From Aspidiotus rigidus (lineage: Eukaryota > Arthropoda > Insecta > Hemiptera > Diaspididae): DNA of 64,000 bases. The notes under the pieces are model-generated. The model saw only the letters and a list, made by a program, of their open reading frames with translations, did no database searches and was not told the origin of the DNA. The stretch is taken from assembly GCA_035079385.1 (NCBI GenBank), contig JAVHKY010000001.1, positions 5,953,501-6,017,500 on the forward strand, given 5' to 3'. Positions 34,400 through 46,359 of this stretch are shown here, piece after piece. Both the position numbers and the translations under genes were made by a program. Position 1 is the first letter of the stretch, and each line of letters begins with the position of its first letter.

Positions 34400-35130
34400 T
34401 AGGGAGTTTGAGGTTTATTATGAGGAGGCAGTCTCTACTGTCAAGCCCATCCTGGCTGGAGTTCCTCACAATAAATGCAGCAAAATTATCTTCTTTTGAA
34501 ATACGGGTCGTGTGCCAATCCCGGCGTGCAATTATGGCGTTCGTCATGATTTCAACGTCGTGTCAATTTTTTTCCATGGCGGGAGGGGAACTGACAGTCA
34601 ATATAATTTTATGAGGCGTGCACTCATATATTTCCCATAGTTTTTTGTTAAGTATTTCTTGGAAAGTCGGAGCGATAGATCAATAAGATGCGGAGAGCGA
34701 AAGATCTTTAGTAGTTTTTAGTATTGGAAGGATGACAACCAATTTCCAAATTAAAGGATGAAGACCGTACTGGAGAATTGTGTTGATTATGAATAGGAGG
34801 TGATTTAAGTGGAAGTTTTTTCGCAAGGAGGTATGGATGTAGTTGCAGGACCAGGAGGCTGTGTATCCCATGTCTTTGTGAAGGCGAAAGTACAATTCAG
34901 ATGAGGAGATGAGTAGGTTGTCAACAGAATCAAAAGAGAAGGAAAAAGCTTCTGCTTGATCTTTGAGAGTAAAAATGTGGTCTTTGTATCTGGCTTCGGC
35001 TGAAACAGAAGAGAAAGCTATGGTTTGAAGGTTGGAGAGACTCGAAGATCCTGGCTTGAGTTGTGTAGTGTTGATGTCCTCTACATGGTGATGGAGGACA
35101 CGGACCTGTTAATGCCAGTGACATAGGAAC
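34400..35130 (-). pseudogene. Non-LTR retrotransposon reverse-transcriptase relic
   Basis: The minus strand shows the linker and N-terminal part of a LINE reverse transcriptase: KDHIFTLKDQAEAFSFSFDS (about 34980-34920), SSSELYFRLHKDMGYTA, then LNHLLFIINTILQYGLHPLI and WKLVVILPILKTTKD (about 34770-34710). These match the typical 'xxLLxIINxxLxxGxxPxxWKxAxVxPIxK' region. After an early stop, diverged RT-like sequence continues in other frames towards 34400. Motifs with the catalytic aspartates were not found. Clade is uncertain. Confidence 0.65.
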
Positions 35131-35149
35131 TTTATAACCGTTTCTTGGC

Positions 35150-38100
35150 CAAATGAATGAGAGTGGCTTGAGGGTGGGCTTGTTCGTATGAGATCAGGTC
35201 ATTTTGTGATTAGATAATTGGTGAGGTCAGTACACCTTATGCGTACACTGGGATTTGACTGCCAAATAAATATCTTTGGATAGTTGGATCAACAAATACA
35301 GGGCAAATAATTCGACTTTACAGGTACCGTACATCTCTCAAATCGAAATTCACCCCAAGGGTAAGTCTATGATTGTGTTTCTTTTTTTCAGGAGGTCAAC
35401 ATACGGTCTTACTCTATTCTTTTCCTTTTTAATACTAAAATGAGAAAGCTGAAATGATACAGCGAACGAGAGAGAGCTAAAAATAAATGACCAAACAGTT
35501 TATCTAGACACGCTTTTCAAGAAAACGATGTTTCTGCGTAACTTCAATAGACATGAAATATTGCTAAGCACGTAGCCAGCCAGCGACAAGGCAGAAAAGG
35601 CTTCCCTGCTTGTCTAACTAGTGCGCTTGTCAATTAATTTTTGTTCGGATTTTTTTTTTTTTTTTTCATACGGGTGGGCCACAGGCCTGAAATACCTATT
35701 TCAATTGTCTTGTTGATCTGTCATCATATTTGACTGCTTAATTCTATGAACTGAATTTTATTTGTGTTGTAAAACGCGGAGAAGGGAGAGTTTCTCTTAC
35801 TTATCAATGACCATTTTAATTACGAATCAATTATATTGTTCGCTAGCGTAGTCCAGCAAGACGCGACTTATGCACCCCCTTATAAGTAGCCTACTATAGA
35901 GGTTGTAAGTACGAGTGACTTATTGAATGGCGAGTCAAAAAATTCTCTCTTAGGACGATGATCCTCACACATGAAAATATAAAATCGATTTTGAGGCTCA
36001 GGTTATTTCGTCTTTACCGTGGGTACCTATCTATCCAACGAGAGAGGTGGCGCATTCGTCAAGGTAATGATGATTTAGATTGATTTGCCACAAATCTTCG
36101 TCCTCAACGAGTCTATGAACGAGGCGCTGGAACGAATAGATCCACGAGAATCTGATAGTAAAATGTTATTATTCTTTCATACATAGCTTAGTTTTCAACA
36201 ATCATACGTTAACAGCAGTGAACGAGCTATAAAAGCGAGACGATTTCGAATCAAGTGTAAACAGCATTATTACTGTAGTGCATGGTGATAGAGAAGACCT
36301 AAGACTTGTCATATTCGACGCGGGCTTATCGTAATTTATCCGTAAATTGCTAAGAATGAAATTAAGCGAATGCTCAGCACCTCTGGCTTATTTTCATTAT
36401 TCCAACTAGCGTACTGTAAAATTGTTCTCTAGAAAATTTAACGAGGAAAAACGTCTATTAGAAAAAAAAAAAAGAACGGGATACTAGGTGTCAGGAATGT
36501 TTTTTTTCTATTTTTTTTCAGGAATGAAGTTTGTATCAGATTAATCTTGTGTGTATGGGTAAGTTAGTTCTATACCAGCAGAGAAGAAAATCGTTAGATT
36601 CATGACTCAATAATATCAGCATCGTCCAACAATGGCAAGATAGTTAGAAAATGTATACCTTGGATGCCCTGAATCTAATTTTGTCTCGCGAGAACCAACA
36701 ACACTTCTTGATGAGCAGTAATGCAATACGTCGCGTCGCGTCGCGGAAATGTAGGACCATCCCAATTTTCTCAGCATTGCCATTGTTATTATTGCGGATG
36801 TTCACACCATACGTACAACAATATAATGAGATTACGAACGTAAACGTACGTTTAACTGGAGAAATAGTAGGTAAATAATGATAATAATAATAATAATATT
36901 AGGAAAAACTTGGCAAATGAAAGTTATATCTACATTAGAAGTTCAATTCGATATTGTCTAGCTACGAATTTTAATTACTACTTGCTAAATCAAATTGGAC
37001 ATCTAATGTACACAACTTACACTACTCTTCTTTATTTAGGCCTGGGTTACTTCAATTGTTTAAAAGTTTATTGATAGATATGAGAATTATCAAATGAAAG
37101 TAAATAGACAACGAGGAAAAGAATAAATTTTCACTTCGTGCGCTGCGCTGGTCTCAGTTCATTTGTACTGGCGGTATTTGAGTTTTTTTTTTTTTTCGGA
37201 ATTTTCACTCTCACTTAATGATATTAACTGTGAACGTCTGCGCTCGGTAATCTTGTATATTTATAGCCTACGTAAATTACTTTCTGTTCCTTCATAAAAA
37301 AAACCTATTAGCCTAACAATAAGAAAAAATCTCAACGATTCATGTTTGATTGATGACAGACGGAAGAGTGAAATAGATACGATGGTTTCCGAAAATCAAA
37401 CAGTTTCATGAAGGTAATCGTACCTAAGATTAAAGTTACCAGCCTGAATGTCTCCATATCTTTATTACATGTTGTCTTATATTTCCTCTAGTTCCTCGAG
37501 ATGAGAGGTTCCTGCTTCCGAGCGCTTGGTTTGGAATCTGGAATGCTGAATATTTTTTCGCATTTGTCCAATCCTGGATTTTTCGTGTCCTAACTGAACT
37601 CTGACCCTTATTCCAGAATTTTCGTAGCATGAGCGTAAGATTTGAGTTGGGCATTCGCCAGGGTCGCCAACGACGCGCGGGGTACGTCCAACAGTAAAGG
37701 TACCTCTCCCGAACTTAGAAGAGGTATCTGATCTTTGGCGGTATATGGGAGAGAAATGAAAAATTTGGAATAACTCTGGGATGAAGCGGATTTGAAGATT
37801 TTGTCATCCCATCCAATTCGCAGAATGAGTGTTTGTGAACATTTTCTATGAGATATCAGGAAGCCAAATTTGCTTCATTAAAGTGTTAAGTCCATATATC
37901 GTCATAGTTTACATAGGTACTTCTTTCAATCTCTCCCCATTCAGTAAAAGTGCAGCGCTGCCCGGTTCAAATTGGACATTTCGTCTAGTTCAGGGGCGGG
38001 GGGTCATAAGGCCAGTTTCATCAATTGTTTTCTTCTTCTTTCTCGTCGACCCCGGTAATTGGCCTAAGGCGACCTATAGCCTCCTCCAGGCTAGTTAGAC

Positions 38101-38400
38101 CAATGGTCTTCTCCTTCTATGTGAATACATCTATATTTACTAAGATCGGTTCATTAAAACATTAAGCTAAATTGTACGCGGTTCGCGGCTTCCCGAATGG
38201 TTGTATAATCGCATACGAGACATTGTCTGTTCCTTTTCCTTTTTTTCTTTCTCGTAATAGAAATTTTATTCCAACATTGTATAATACATACAAGAGTACA
38301 AGACTGTGGAACCACTCTTGGAAGAACCGTCACGAGAAACCGTCGCGGTTTTTCGATTGAGAATACTTTTGGAAAACCCGTAACAAAAAATTGTCGCGGT
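35150..38400. other. Non-coding stretch
   Basis: AT-rich DNA without a recognised gene. It contains a T run at about 35651-35666 and an (AAT)n microsatellite at about 36877-36898. Frames at 36651-36878, 37436-37654 and 37829-38098 have no supporting signature. Confidence 0.4.
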
Positions 38401-38404
38401 TTTA

Positions 38405-39250
38405 TTACTATGACGTCATCAATATCATTTGAAAAACAACATCAATAACATTGACCTAATTAAGGAACTTGAGAAAATTTCACCCAGGGAGTAGTATATG
38501 ACGTCATCTGTGATCTTGCCGAAAGCGTATCTAGAAAATTTTCGACATCAGAGTTTTGAACAAAAAAAAGTCCCGGGGGGGGAGATAGTTTTGGGCAGAA
38601 AAATTCTTGTTTTGAGCAAATTCTATGATTTTTTAAAGCAAATTCTTCAGTTCTGGAGAATTTTGTCCCCAAATCCCCTTCTCTCCTAAATACTCCACTG
38701 TATGAAGCTTAAATTTATAGAGAGAGAGTGGGATGAGCTAGTTGACCTTACATAGAGAGGATGAGGTCTCGAGTATACTATACTAGCTTAGACATCTGAG
38801 AGGCGAACGAGCGGATTGAGTCCACCTATCCACTGGTCAGTAACATACAATTTATCAAGCATAATTAAATTAGACTAAAAAATACTGGAAAAGGAAGAGG
38901 CAAAAAAGTAAACGCATCAGCTACTTAGCCTAATATACAATTAACTAGACTAAACTAGGAGCGTAGGCTGACACACGATTTACAAGACGTATATTATGTC
39001 GGTGGAGCTCGGCTCATAAAAGATGGAGAAACGTTATTATGACATCATAATGACTGAGATAAGATACATTAAAAATTTATAGAACAAGCTATCGGTACAA
39101 TCGATATTTCATTTCCGATGTATCATTATCATCGATAAGACTGAAGACTTGTTCAGGCTAACAGCTTGTCAGTGTAATTTGACACGCAATATATGTGTAC
39201 TATGCCTAAATCAGGCTAAGTAATACTGAGGAAAGCTAGTTAGCCTCTGA
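38405..39250. repeat. Dispersed repeat family D, second region
   Basis: Carries TATGACGTCATC at about 38409 and 38499 and many 'agcctaat', 'actagact' and 'aggctaa' words as in 16450-17300. The part 38545-38690, with a G run and 'ccccaaatccccttctctcc', resembles 9156-9330. No coding content. Confidence 0.4.
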
Positions 39251-39293
39251 AATAAATATAAAATGTTACCCTAAATGTTTCCAGAGACCATTC

Positions 39294-39480
39294 AGGCGCG
39301 GATTTACGGGTACATCTTTTCTTTTTGGGAGGGGGGGGGGGGGGAATAATCCATTGTTCAAACATTTTTTGCCTCGCTCTGCTCAGAAAGTATGTTCAAT
39401 TTGTGTAATTTTAGCCTTTTTTTGGAGGTTTTGTGAGGGAATATATCTCACCTTATCACGCCCCCCTATGTCCACGTCTG
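39294..39480. mobile_element. Degraded hAT-like MITE with G tract
   Basis: CAGGCGCGGATTTACGGG at the left and the complement of CAGACGTGGACATAGGGG at the right form an imperfect inverted repeat like that of 19223-19531. A run of about 16 G residues lies near the left end. No clear target duplication remains. Confidence 0.45.
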
Positions 39481-42400
39481 AGACAAAATGGTTTTTTTTT
39501 CAGAAGGAAAGTCGAGTCGACCCTACAGTTGACAACGTCTCACAACATCAAGAAAATACTTAGTCAGATCTTTGCGAGGTTAGGGAAATTTCAGAGACAG
39601 TTTTAAGTTTGCCAAAGACGTTAATGGAGGAGTGTATGGGGAACTTGTTCCATATAGACCGGAATTTCAAAATATAGGCTTCAATTTTGCCTTTTATGTA
39701 CGCTTTGTGCATCTCTGAGACGAAAGATACGTTGCCTATGGCTTTTCGGTAGATACTACAACAGCTTAAACAACGTCTGCACCTGCGATTTTGAAATACT
39801 ATTCCTCCTGGCCACTCAGTATCATCGAGTAGTATTTTTTGTAAGTCGTATCACTTTTTTATAATAGAACATCACTCAATAAGATAACAGCTGCGCGCGC
39901 GAGGAACCCTAAGAAATGTGACAAAACCTGGTTAAGCAATTTTGTAGCTGCATTACTCTACCTTTTTTTTTATCATCGGGAGAAGTGGTGGACTTGCAAA
40001 ATCGCTTAACCGGATTTCTGTAAATAACGTTACAAATATTGTAAAACAAGAAAGAAGAGTTTGTTCGTCTAAGGATTTTTAGTCGGCTACATGGAAGATC
40101 CAAACTTTCAATGAACACCAGATTTGGAAATACGGTAATTTTTTCAGTCTTCTTTTTTATGTGAAGATATTTTAGCTTATCAGCAAAATTTTTCAAAGCT
40201 TATTTTTTGAACCGAGTTGGAGCATGATAAAGAGGCGTGGGACGGACGGAAGGAATTCCACGCTTGCAAACAGGGTCTGACACGTTAACATTGTTGATGA
40301 CGGCTTATACACAATACGCTACATTTGCATTGTGTTGTACGTATAAATACTATTTTTTACCCTAATAATGCGTGATTGATACAATAAATTGTTGAATTAA
40401 CCATTTAAGAAAAGACGTATATATTGGACGTTCGTGTTTCCTATTCTAGTCTTGTTTTGTATTTATAAATTCGTACACCCTTTTATTCTGATGAGGATAT
40501 GTTTTAAAACTGGGAAATATTTGACAATTTGTACCGCACGAAATCCGCGTCAAGGAATTCTGATGACAACATGACCCACTGAGTGACCTTGACCTATTTT
40601 AGAGACTTGGAAAAATTTCGAGCTCTCTCCTCTATTGTACACCAGGTAATATATTAGCAAAAGCCTTTTTTTTTACAGGATCATTGGCAAAAGAAGAAAG
40701 ACTTATCCAGGATTCGATGTTTTTCCAGGAGGAAAAATCCCTAAAATTTTTGCTCGTATTTCCTGCAAATGAAATATTTTTGAGAAGCCTTGATTTGGAA
40801 GTTATAGTTTTCAGAGAATAATAATTTCAAAGTCTTTTCCACTCAATTTTTACGCTAGAAAAATATCATATCTTTTGTTCAGTACAACAAAATGAATCTG
40901 TATTATTGTCTTTAGGAGTTCTTGCTGTAAACCAGAATGAGATGGATGAGACGTTGTTGTATGTGTAGACCACTAGGTTAATTCCTTGGGAGAAAAGCAC
41001 TTCATGTTCATGGGTAAGGAAATAGCAAGGACATTGAAACCATAGCTGCTTAAATGCATATTAATCGAGCTGAGGACGAAGCGAATAAGCCCATAAATAT
41101 TACTTTCTCACGTCGACCTCTCATACTAAGAAAACATACATATCGACTCTAGGTCGACGTCGATTAACCCTAAATTGACTCCTATTTTGTCCAAAAATAA
41201 ACTTAAAATCGCAATCTTGAGTCTTTCGTCGAATGAATTCGGCCTAATTTTGACTGCAAGTCGGCCAAAAATATCGAATTAACTGCCCATTTTGATCTAC
41301 AATCTCATTTATGATGTTAAAATTGAGTACATTTCTTGTATTAAATTTTAAAGACAACACGAAATCGACATCGATGTTGAATCTATTATCATTACAATTC
41401 ACGTCGAAATTAGGTCAATTTTAGACGAAAAATCTGAAAGAGATTCGGAATCGAGGTTGAATTCTGGCAGTGAGAATTAAGCATATATACTTCAGCCTCG
41501 AAAATTGTGCGTATCATCATTGACATTCGACTATTGCAGCAGTAATCAATCATTATAATTACCTAGGATGATGACTACCTAAGCACTCTGTCTGCGAGTA
41601 GCAAAAGTCACCAAAGAGACAGAATGCTGCAAGTCTATCAGGCAGGGTTGGGAAGGGGAAAACGATAGTGCTCTATCTTCTAAACATCGATATGCTGGGT
41701 AATGTGCGACATTTTGTCAAACATCATCGGTAATCCACTGATTCGTTTTCCGATTCAGCTCCTACCGTTTGGCGAATTGTTATTGATCTCCCCTAGAATA
41801 CACATTCTAAATACATCATATAGGTATTCCGATCAGCCGATGAGATAGAGAGTCCTATCCTATGGTACGGTGCAGAATTTTTATTGGTCAGAGATGATAG
41901 TTTTCTAGGCACGTGTTTTTCAAATTTCTGAGCTCAATATGAGATCTCGTTGTCGGTAGACATATTATTCATGGGGTACTGTGTAATTCAATTTTAGGGA
42001 GATGCATCTTATTCTCAAAACGCAGCTACGATAGGCTAATGATGCACTTCACGAGTTTTTAAGCAACGCGTCGGAGAAACCAATTCAGTTACGTACCTGT
42101 ATTGTACAAATGAGCCCCACAATGTGAAAGAATTTTTGCATCGCGTAGCAAGAATCTCGATTTTTATGAAGTGCGATCGAAACTTAGAAAATAAAATAAA
42201 CAAAAACATCAAAGGCGAAAACACATGATATTAAAATAATGACATTCGCGAAAGAAAAGAACCAATCATAATCGCGAATAATAAAATCGGCCTTTCCAAC
42301 TCGTATAATAAATATATGAAACTGACGCTAAAATCGTTCACGCTGGACACGGACGGTAACGCGAACAATCTCGCGTGTTGAGTGCATCAACTTCTCGATT

Positions 42401-43406
42401 CTTCCAGTTCGGAATGTTACGTACTGACAGCAGCTATCCGTTTTGGAAGTAACTAACGCTTTTCCTGTCACTATTTCCACGACTTCGTTGTCTGTCACCT
42501 ACTTATCTTTTCGACAAGCATTTTCCCTTCTTCTCAAATGTTTTGCCTCTCGACGCTCTCGGAGCGGGATTAATATTAACCGATTTATGAATCTTGCTGG
42601 CATTACTCCTGATGACGATAATGATTGACTACCTAAGGTATTTGTGACCAACGTGGATAACTACATTTTATACGGGGACGCGTAATTGAAAATTACTTCA
42701 TTTATGCGTGTGCCGTTCAGATTTCCTATAGCCGCCATGTACAGTAACAGCGAAGAGTGTGACAAATAAATAGAATCTGACGAAATAATTTATAATATAT
42801 GCATTATTCTCTACGAGACGCGCATAAAATTTCTTCCTATCCTCGTAAAATGTTTTCCATTAAGTAAGAAGACAGCTTATGCAACAGCGTATAATCGAAA
42901 TTAACTTTTTAAAATATTTTTATTTATGAGCTGTTGATTGATTGCACACGGACGAGGATACGGATAATTTAGAAGAGGGAGGGAACGTGGAAAGGACTCA
43001 TAACCCGTTGAGAAAGTGTCATTATTAATTGAATAAAGCAAAGGCAAGGATTTACAGATTGTTAAGTATTCCGTGGGGTCCCACGCTGAGACAACTACAG
43101 GTCTGTAGCCAGAGGGTAAAAAAGGCGTCTACCTCTCAAGTGATGTCATAAGCCGTCCCCCAAGTTAAAAATACAATCCTTAATTGTAAAAAAATGCTTA
43201 CGCAGCCGCGTAAGCAACACACGACTTTTCAACTCTACCTACAATCAAGTTTTTTTCTTAAATGCTAACTAAGTACTCCATTCATTCAAGGGATCGTTTG
43301 CTCAATAAGACACATACACACATCCTCACCATCTCTCGCCCCTCTAATTCATTCTTGATCATCTCCGATTCTGTAGTATCTTTTAATATTGGTTATTGTA
43401 GACTTA
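39481..43406. other. Non-coding stretch
   Basis: No gene recognised. Notable contents are a TGACGTCA-like family D block at about 40558-40660, a TCGA-rich patch at about 41110-41470, and a short inverted repeat around 39930-40020 (AACCTGGTTAAGCAATTTTG and near complement). Short frames (39909-40196, 42036-42224, 42443-42628) lack support. Confidence 0.35.
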
Positions 43407-43410
43407 CATA

Positions 43411-43783
43411 TGTCGCAGCCCTTTTGTAGATTTAGCCTTTTTGCAAAAATCCTAGCCCGTTTACAAAACGCCGCCTTTTTGTAAAAAAAATGTTGCGATC
43501 TCAATCAGGCTGAAAATTTTTAGCCTTTTTATAATGAGGCTGCCACTATCTAGCTTTATTGTCGTCGTACTATTTTCATCACAAAGAAGCTAAACTAAAC
43601 CAGTCGTTTTACAAACAGACTGAGACCTCATAGCCTACATGTAAATAGTCGACCAGCCGTATCATGAAACATCGCCCTATCATGAATCATGCTTTTGCAT
43701 GCTTCCAAAAACTTTAGCGGTGATGTACATTGATGTTACTCAGTTTCTCGATTGCCGCTCGATTACCTGTGTACGATTGATTA
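43411..43783. repeat. Left terminal inverted repeat of the Ginger-like element
   Basis: 373 bp whose reverse complement is found at 44514-45138 (excluding the insertion), with only scattered substitutions over words such as TGTCGCAGCCC, GTTGCGATCTCAATCAGGC and TCAGTTTCTCGATTGCCG. It includes GCATGCTTTTGCATGC-like palindromic words near 43690-43712. Confidence 0.85.
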
Positions 43784-43838
43784 TTCTTGTGTGAAGTTGT
43801 TGTTATTAGCTCGCATTTCGTAATTCTTTCATAGTAAT

Positions 43839-44516
43839 TTGACCATTTTTTTTTTCGGAATGACTGAACTTGTTACAAATTGTTCATCTCCCTCGTCTCA
43901 AGAACGTACAGAAAATGATTTAGAAAAGAGTGACGGTAGTGTACATGCAGTCTGTCAACTACAATTTAATGTCAAACTTGATAAGTTCTATGAAGGAAGA
44001 GATAATTCACTGAAGAAACCGTGGTCAAGAAGTCGCGTACTGAAGACGATAGCAGATATAAAAGATGCCAAGGCAGCTGAGACGTTGCATAAAAAGCGAA
44101 CTCCAAGTCAGTATCATCTATGTAAAAAGTACGATGTTCTCAGTACCGGTGCTGAAGATAACTTAATTATAAAAAGGAAGCATGTGGATGATCCGATTAA
44201 AATTATCTTACCTGTGGAAGACTACTATAAAAAACTATCCCAGATTCATAAAGATTGTGGCCATGGAGGTCGCGATAAAATGCTTTATGCGTTGAAAAAT
44301 AAGTTTATCATTCCAAAGCCAGTAACAGAAATATTTGTTTCGTTATGTCGGACTTGTTTGAAGAAAAGACCTCAACCTCACAAGGGACTTGTTGTTCAAC
44401 CAATTGTTTCAAAAGACTTGAATTCGCGTGGTCAGGTAGACTTAATGGACTTTCAATCAACGCCTGATGGTCGGTACAAATGGCTGATGAATTTTCAAGA
44501 CAATGCAACGAATTAA
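43839..44516 (+). CDS. Truncated KRBA2/Ginger-type integrase
   Basis: 225-codon open frame, ATG 43839 (a second ATG at 43860 is an equally plausible start). The first 110 residues are a charged N-terminal extension. An H2C2 zinc-binding domain follows: HKDCGHGGRDKMLYALKNKF, then IIPKPVTEIFVSLCRTCLKK, with H-x4-H and C-x2-C in the usual integrase spacing. Next is GLVVQPIVSKDLNSRGQVDL with MDFQSTPDGRYKWLMNFQD, the opening of the DDE core with the first catalytic aspartate, resembling integrases related to KRBA2, SCAND3 and Ginger elements. The frame then stops at 44514-44516, exactly where the right inverted repeat begins, so the second Asp and Glu are absent. It cannot catalyse DNA joining, but could still bind DNA. 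The frame is clean, with no internal stop, unlike the other relics here. A dominant-negative or domesticated role is only a speculation. Confidence 0.75.
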   Translation: MTIFFFGMTELVTNCSSPSSQERTENDLEKSDGSVHAVCQLQFNVKLDKFYEGRDNSLKKPWSRSRVLKTIADIKDAKAAETLHKKRTPSQYHLCKKYDVLSTGAEDNLIIKRKHVDDPIKIILPVEDYYKKLSQIHKDCGHGGRDKMLYALKNKFIIPKPVTEIFVSLCRTCLKKRPQPHKGLVVQPIVSKDLNSRGQVDLMDFQSTPDGRYKWLMNFQDNATN

Positions 44517-45138
44517 TCAATCGTACACAAATAATCGATCGGCAATCGAGAAACTGAGTAACATCAATGTACATCACCTCTAAAGTTTTTGGAAGCATGC
44601 AAAAGCATGATTCATGATAGGGCGATGATTCATGATACGGCTGGTCGACTATTTACATGTAGGCTATGAGGTCTCAGTCTGTTTGTAAAACGACTGGTTT
44701 AGGTTAGCTTCTTTGTGATGAAAATAGTACGACGACAATAAAGCTACATAGTGGCAGCCTCATTATAAAAAGGCTAAAAATTTTCAGGCTGATTGAGATC
44801 GCAACATTTTTTTTACAAAAAGGCGGCGTTTTCCCGGTAAACAATTTGAAGCCCTCTGAAGCCCTCATTTGAAGCCCTGTTGATTCCCTGTTCCCCTCTT
44901 ACTTCCCTATTGAAGCCCTCATGAAGCCCTCAAATATAAAGGGCTTCAGGGACACAAAAAGGAGACAGGGCTTAATTTGGGAAAAACTACCCTCTTAATT
45001 CCCATTTGAAGCCCTGTTTCCTTTTTGTGTCCCTGAAGCCCTTTATATTTGAGGGCTTCAAGTGGGAACAATGTTTACCGGGTTGTAAACGGGCTAGGAT
45101 TTTTGCAAAAAGGCTAAATCAACAAAAGGGCTGCGACA
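44514..45138. repeat. Right terminal inverted repeat of the Ginger-like element, interrupted
   Basis: Reverse complement of 43411-43783, split by a 250-bp insertion at 44833-45082. The stop codon of the integrase frame (TAA 44514-44516) is the first triplet of this repeat. Confidence 0.85.
44833..45082. mobile_element. Nested MITE built from GAAGCCCT words
   Basis: 250 bp absent from the left arm, so clearly an insertion. The ends CCCGGTAAACA and its complement form a short terminal inverted repeat. TT is duplicated at the junctions (left ...GTTTT, right TTGTAAAC). The interior holds a large inverted repeat (starting GAAGCCCTCAAATATAAAGG) and many direct GAAGCCCTC units. No coding sequence. 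The 2-bp non-TA duplication does not point to a superfamily I can name. Confidence 0.8.
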
Positions 45139-45142
45139 CATA

Positions 45143-45932
45143 CACACAAACACACCCATCTCATCCATCTTTCATGCTCTCATTGCGCTTCTGATACACC
45201 CTTCCCCCCAATCATTCAATATATCTTTCCTGTCCCATATTAGTTTTACTCCTGAGCTCCTGGCTTATCTTCCACAATCACTTAGAAGCACTATCAGACG
45301 ACTCTCCATTTGTCCTCAACATCTTCTAATTCTTCCAACAATCAAATTCCTTTTTCCACATCTACACTTTTTAAGACCACTGAGCTCTGTGATACTATCT
45401 TGGTAACTTGTTAATTAAGAAAAAAAAACTAAATGAAAATAAAGAAGAAATAATTTTCACCTTTGCTTACAAGTAATCATTGCGCTTAAATCCTATCTTA
45501 ATAACTCCAACTTATTCTATAAACGTTCTCTCACCATCGCTCGCCCTTCTTGATCATCCTCAATTCCCGAACATCACTCTATGTTATTTCCAGCTGCTCT
45601 TCTCTTCATCCAAACATAATTTGTATTCACGCTCACCCTAGACTCACACTCACACACACACATACTTTTCTCATCTCGCATTCCCTCTCCGGCATCTGAA
45701 CTCAAGAACAACACCAAGCTTATAGCCCTAATGACAGGCTCTTATCAGCTCATAAATTGAAAAAAAATTAAAATAAAATGAATAAAATAAAATAAAACAT
45801 GAAACTATGAAAGATTATACGCAAAGGATTGCTGCACTAATACTATGCTTACACAACATTCATTCATGACAAACTGAACACGAACGAACATATCCTTAAA
45901 ATTCATTCATGAAGAGTATATCCTTACAAGGC
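45143..45932. other. Pyrimidine/AC-rich non-coding stretch
   Basis: CT- and CA-rich sequence similar in wording to the left flank 43280-43400 (for example 'ctctcgccc' and 'ttgatcatc'), so the Ginger-like element may sit in a locally duplicated simple-sequence region. An (AAAAT)n microsatellite lies at about 45768-45797. No gene. Confidence 0.4.
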
Positions 45933-46319
45933 TGCCGTACAAAGTTAAATAGACGTATATGCGAAAACAACGATCACGGAAAAGTATCGAAAAGAATATA
46001 AAAATGTATTCGAAAGATATTATTTGTAAGATGGCATAAGTTGCTCACTCGTAGCAATTTTCAACGCAGAATTCGATGATTATAATAATTTTCTTCAATA
46101 AGTACTCAATCTTCAAATACGGTACATTTTTCACCTCGCGATGCATATACGTCCAAAAAAGGGACATAAAAATATATGCACTGATATGCAATCGACTGTG
46201 ATAGTAGTGGTGTGTGAATACGAAGCTTCGTTACCAACACACATACAGCCCATTGATCTAAACGCCTCGTCGCGGTGATCGTTGTTTTCGCATATACGTC
46301 AATTCAACTTTGTACGGCA
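45933..46319. mobile_element. MITE with inverted repeats of about 47 bp
   Basis: The left arm begins TGCCGTACAAAGTTAAAT and runs through GCGAAAACAACGATCAC. The right arm is the complement of TGCCGTACAAAGTTGAAT plus the same inner words, with three or so mismatches in about 47 bp. Element length is 387 bp. A solo left end (TGCCGTACAAAGTTAAATTG) recurs at 62411. The interior is A/T-rich and non-coding. Target duplication is unclear. Confidence 0.75.
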
Positions 46320-46359
46320 AAAGTGTGAACAGGTAACCCAAAAAATGAATAAAACTACT

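Larger units (their letters stand above)
43411..45138 (+). mobile_element. Ginger-like DNA transposon with long inverted repeats
   Basis: 1,728 bp. Ends are TGTCGCAGCCCTTTTGT and its complement. The left inverted repeat spans 43411-43783 (373 bp). The right one spans 44514-45138 and contains a nested insertion (44833-45082). CATA flanks both ends (43407-43410 and 45139-45142), a 4-bp target duplication. TGT...ACA ends, short target duplications and a retroviral-type integrase are the known traits of Ginger elements. Between the repeats is one integrase-like open frame that is truncated. The arms are highly similar, implying recent activity or gene conversion, and the element is presumably mobilised in trans. 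Confidence 0.8.
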
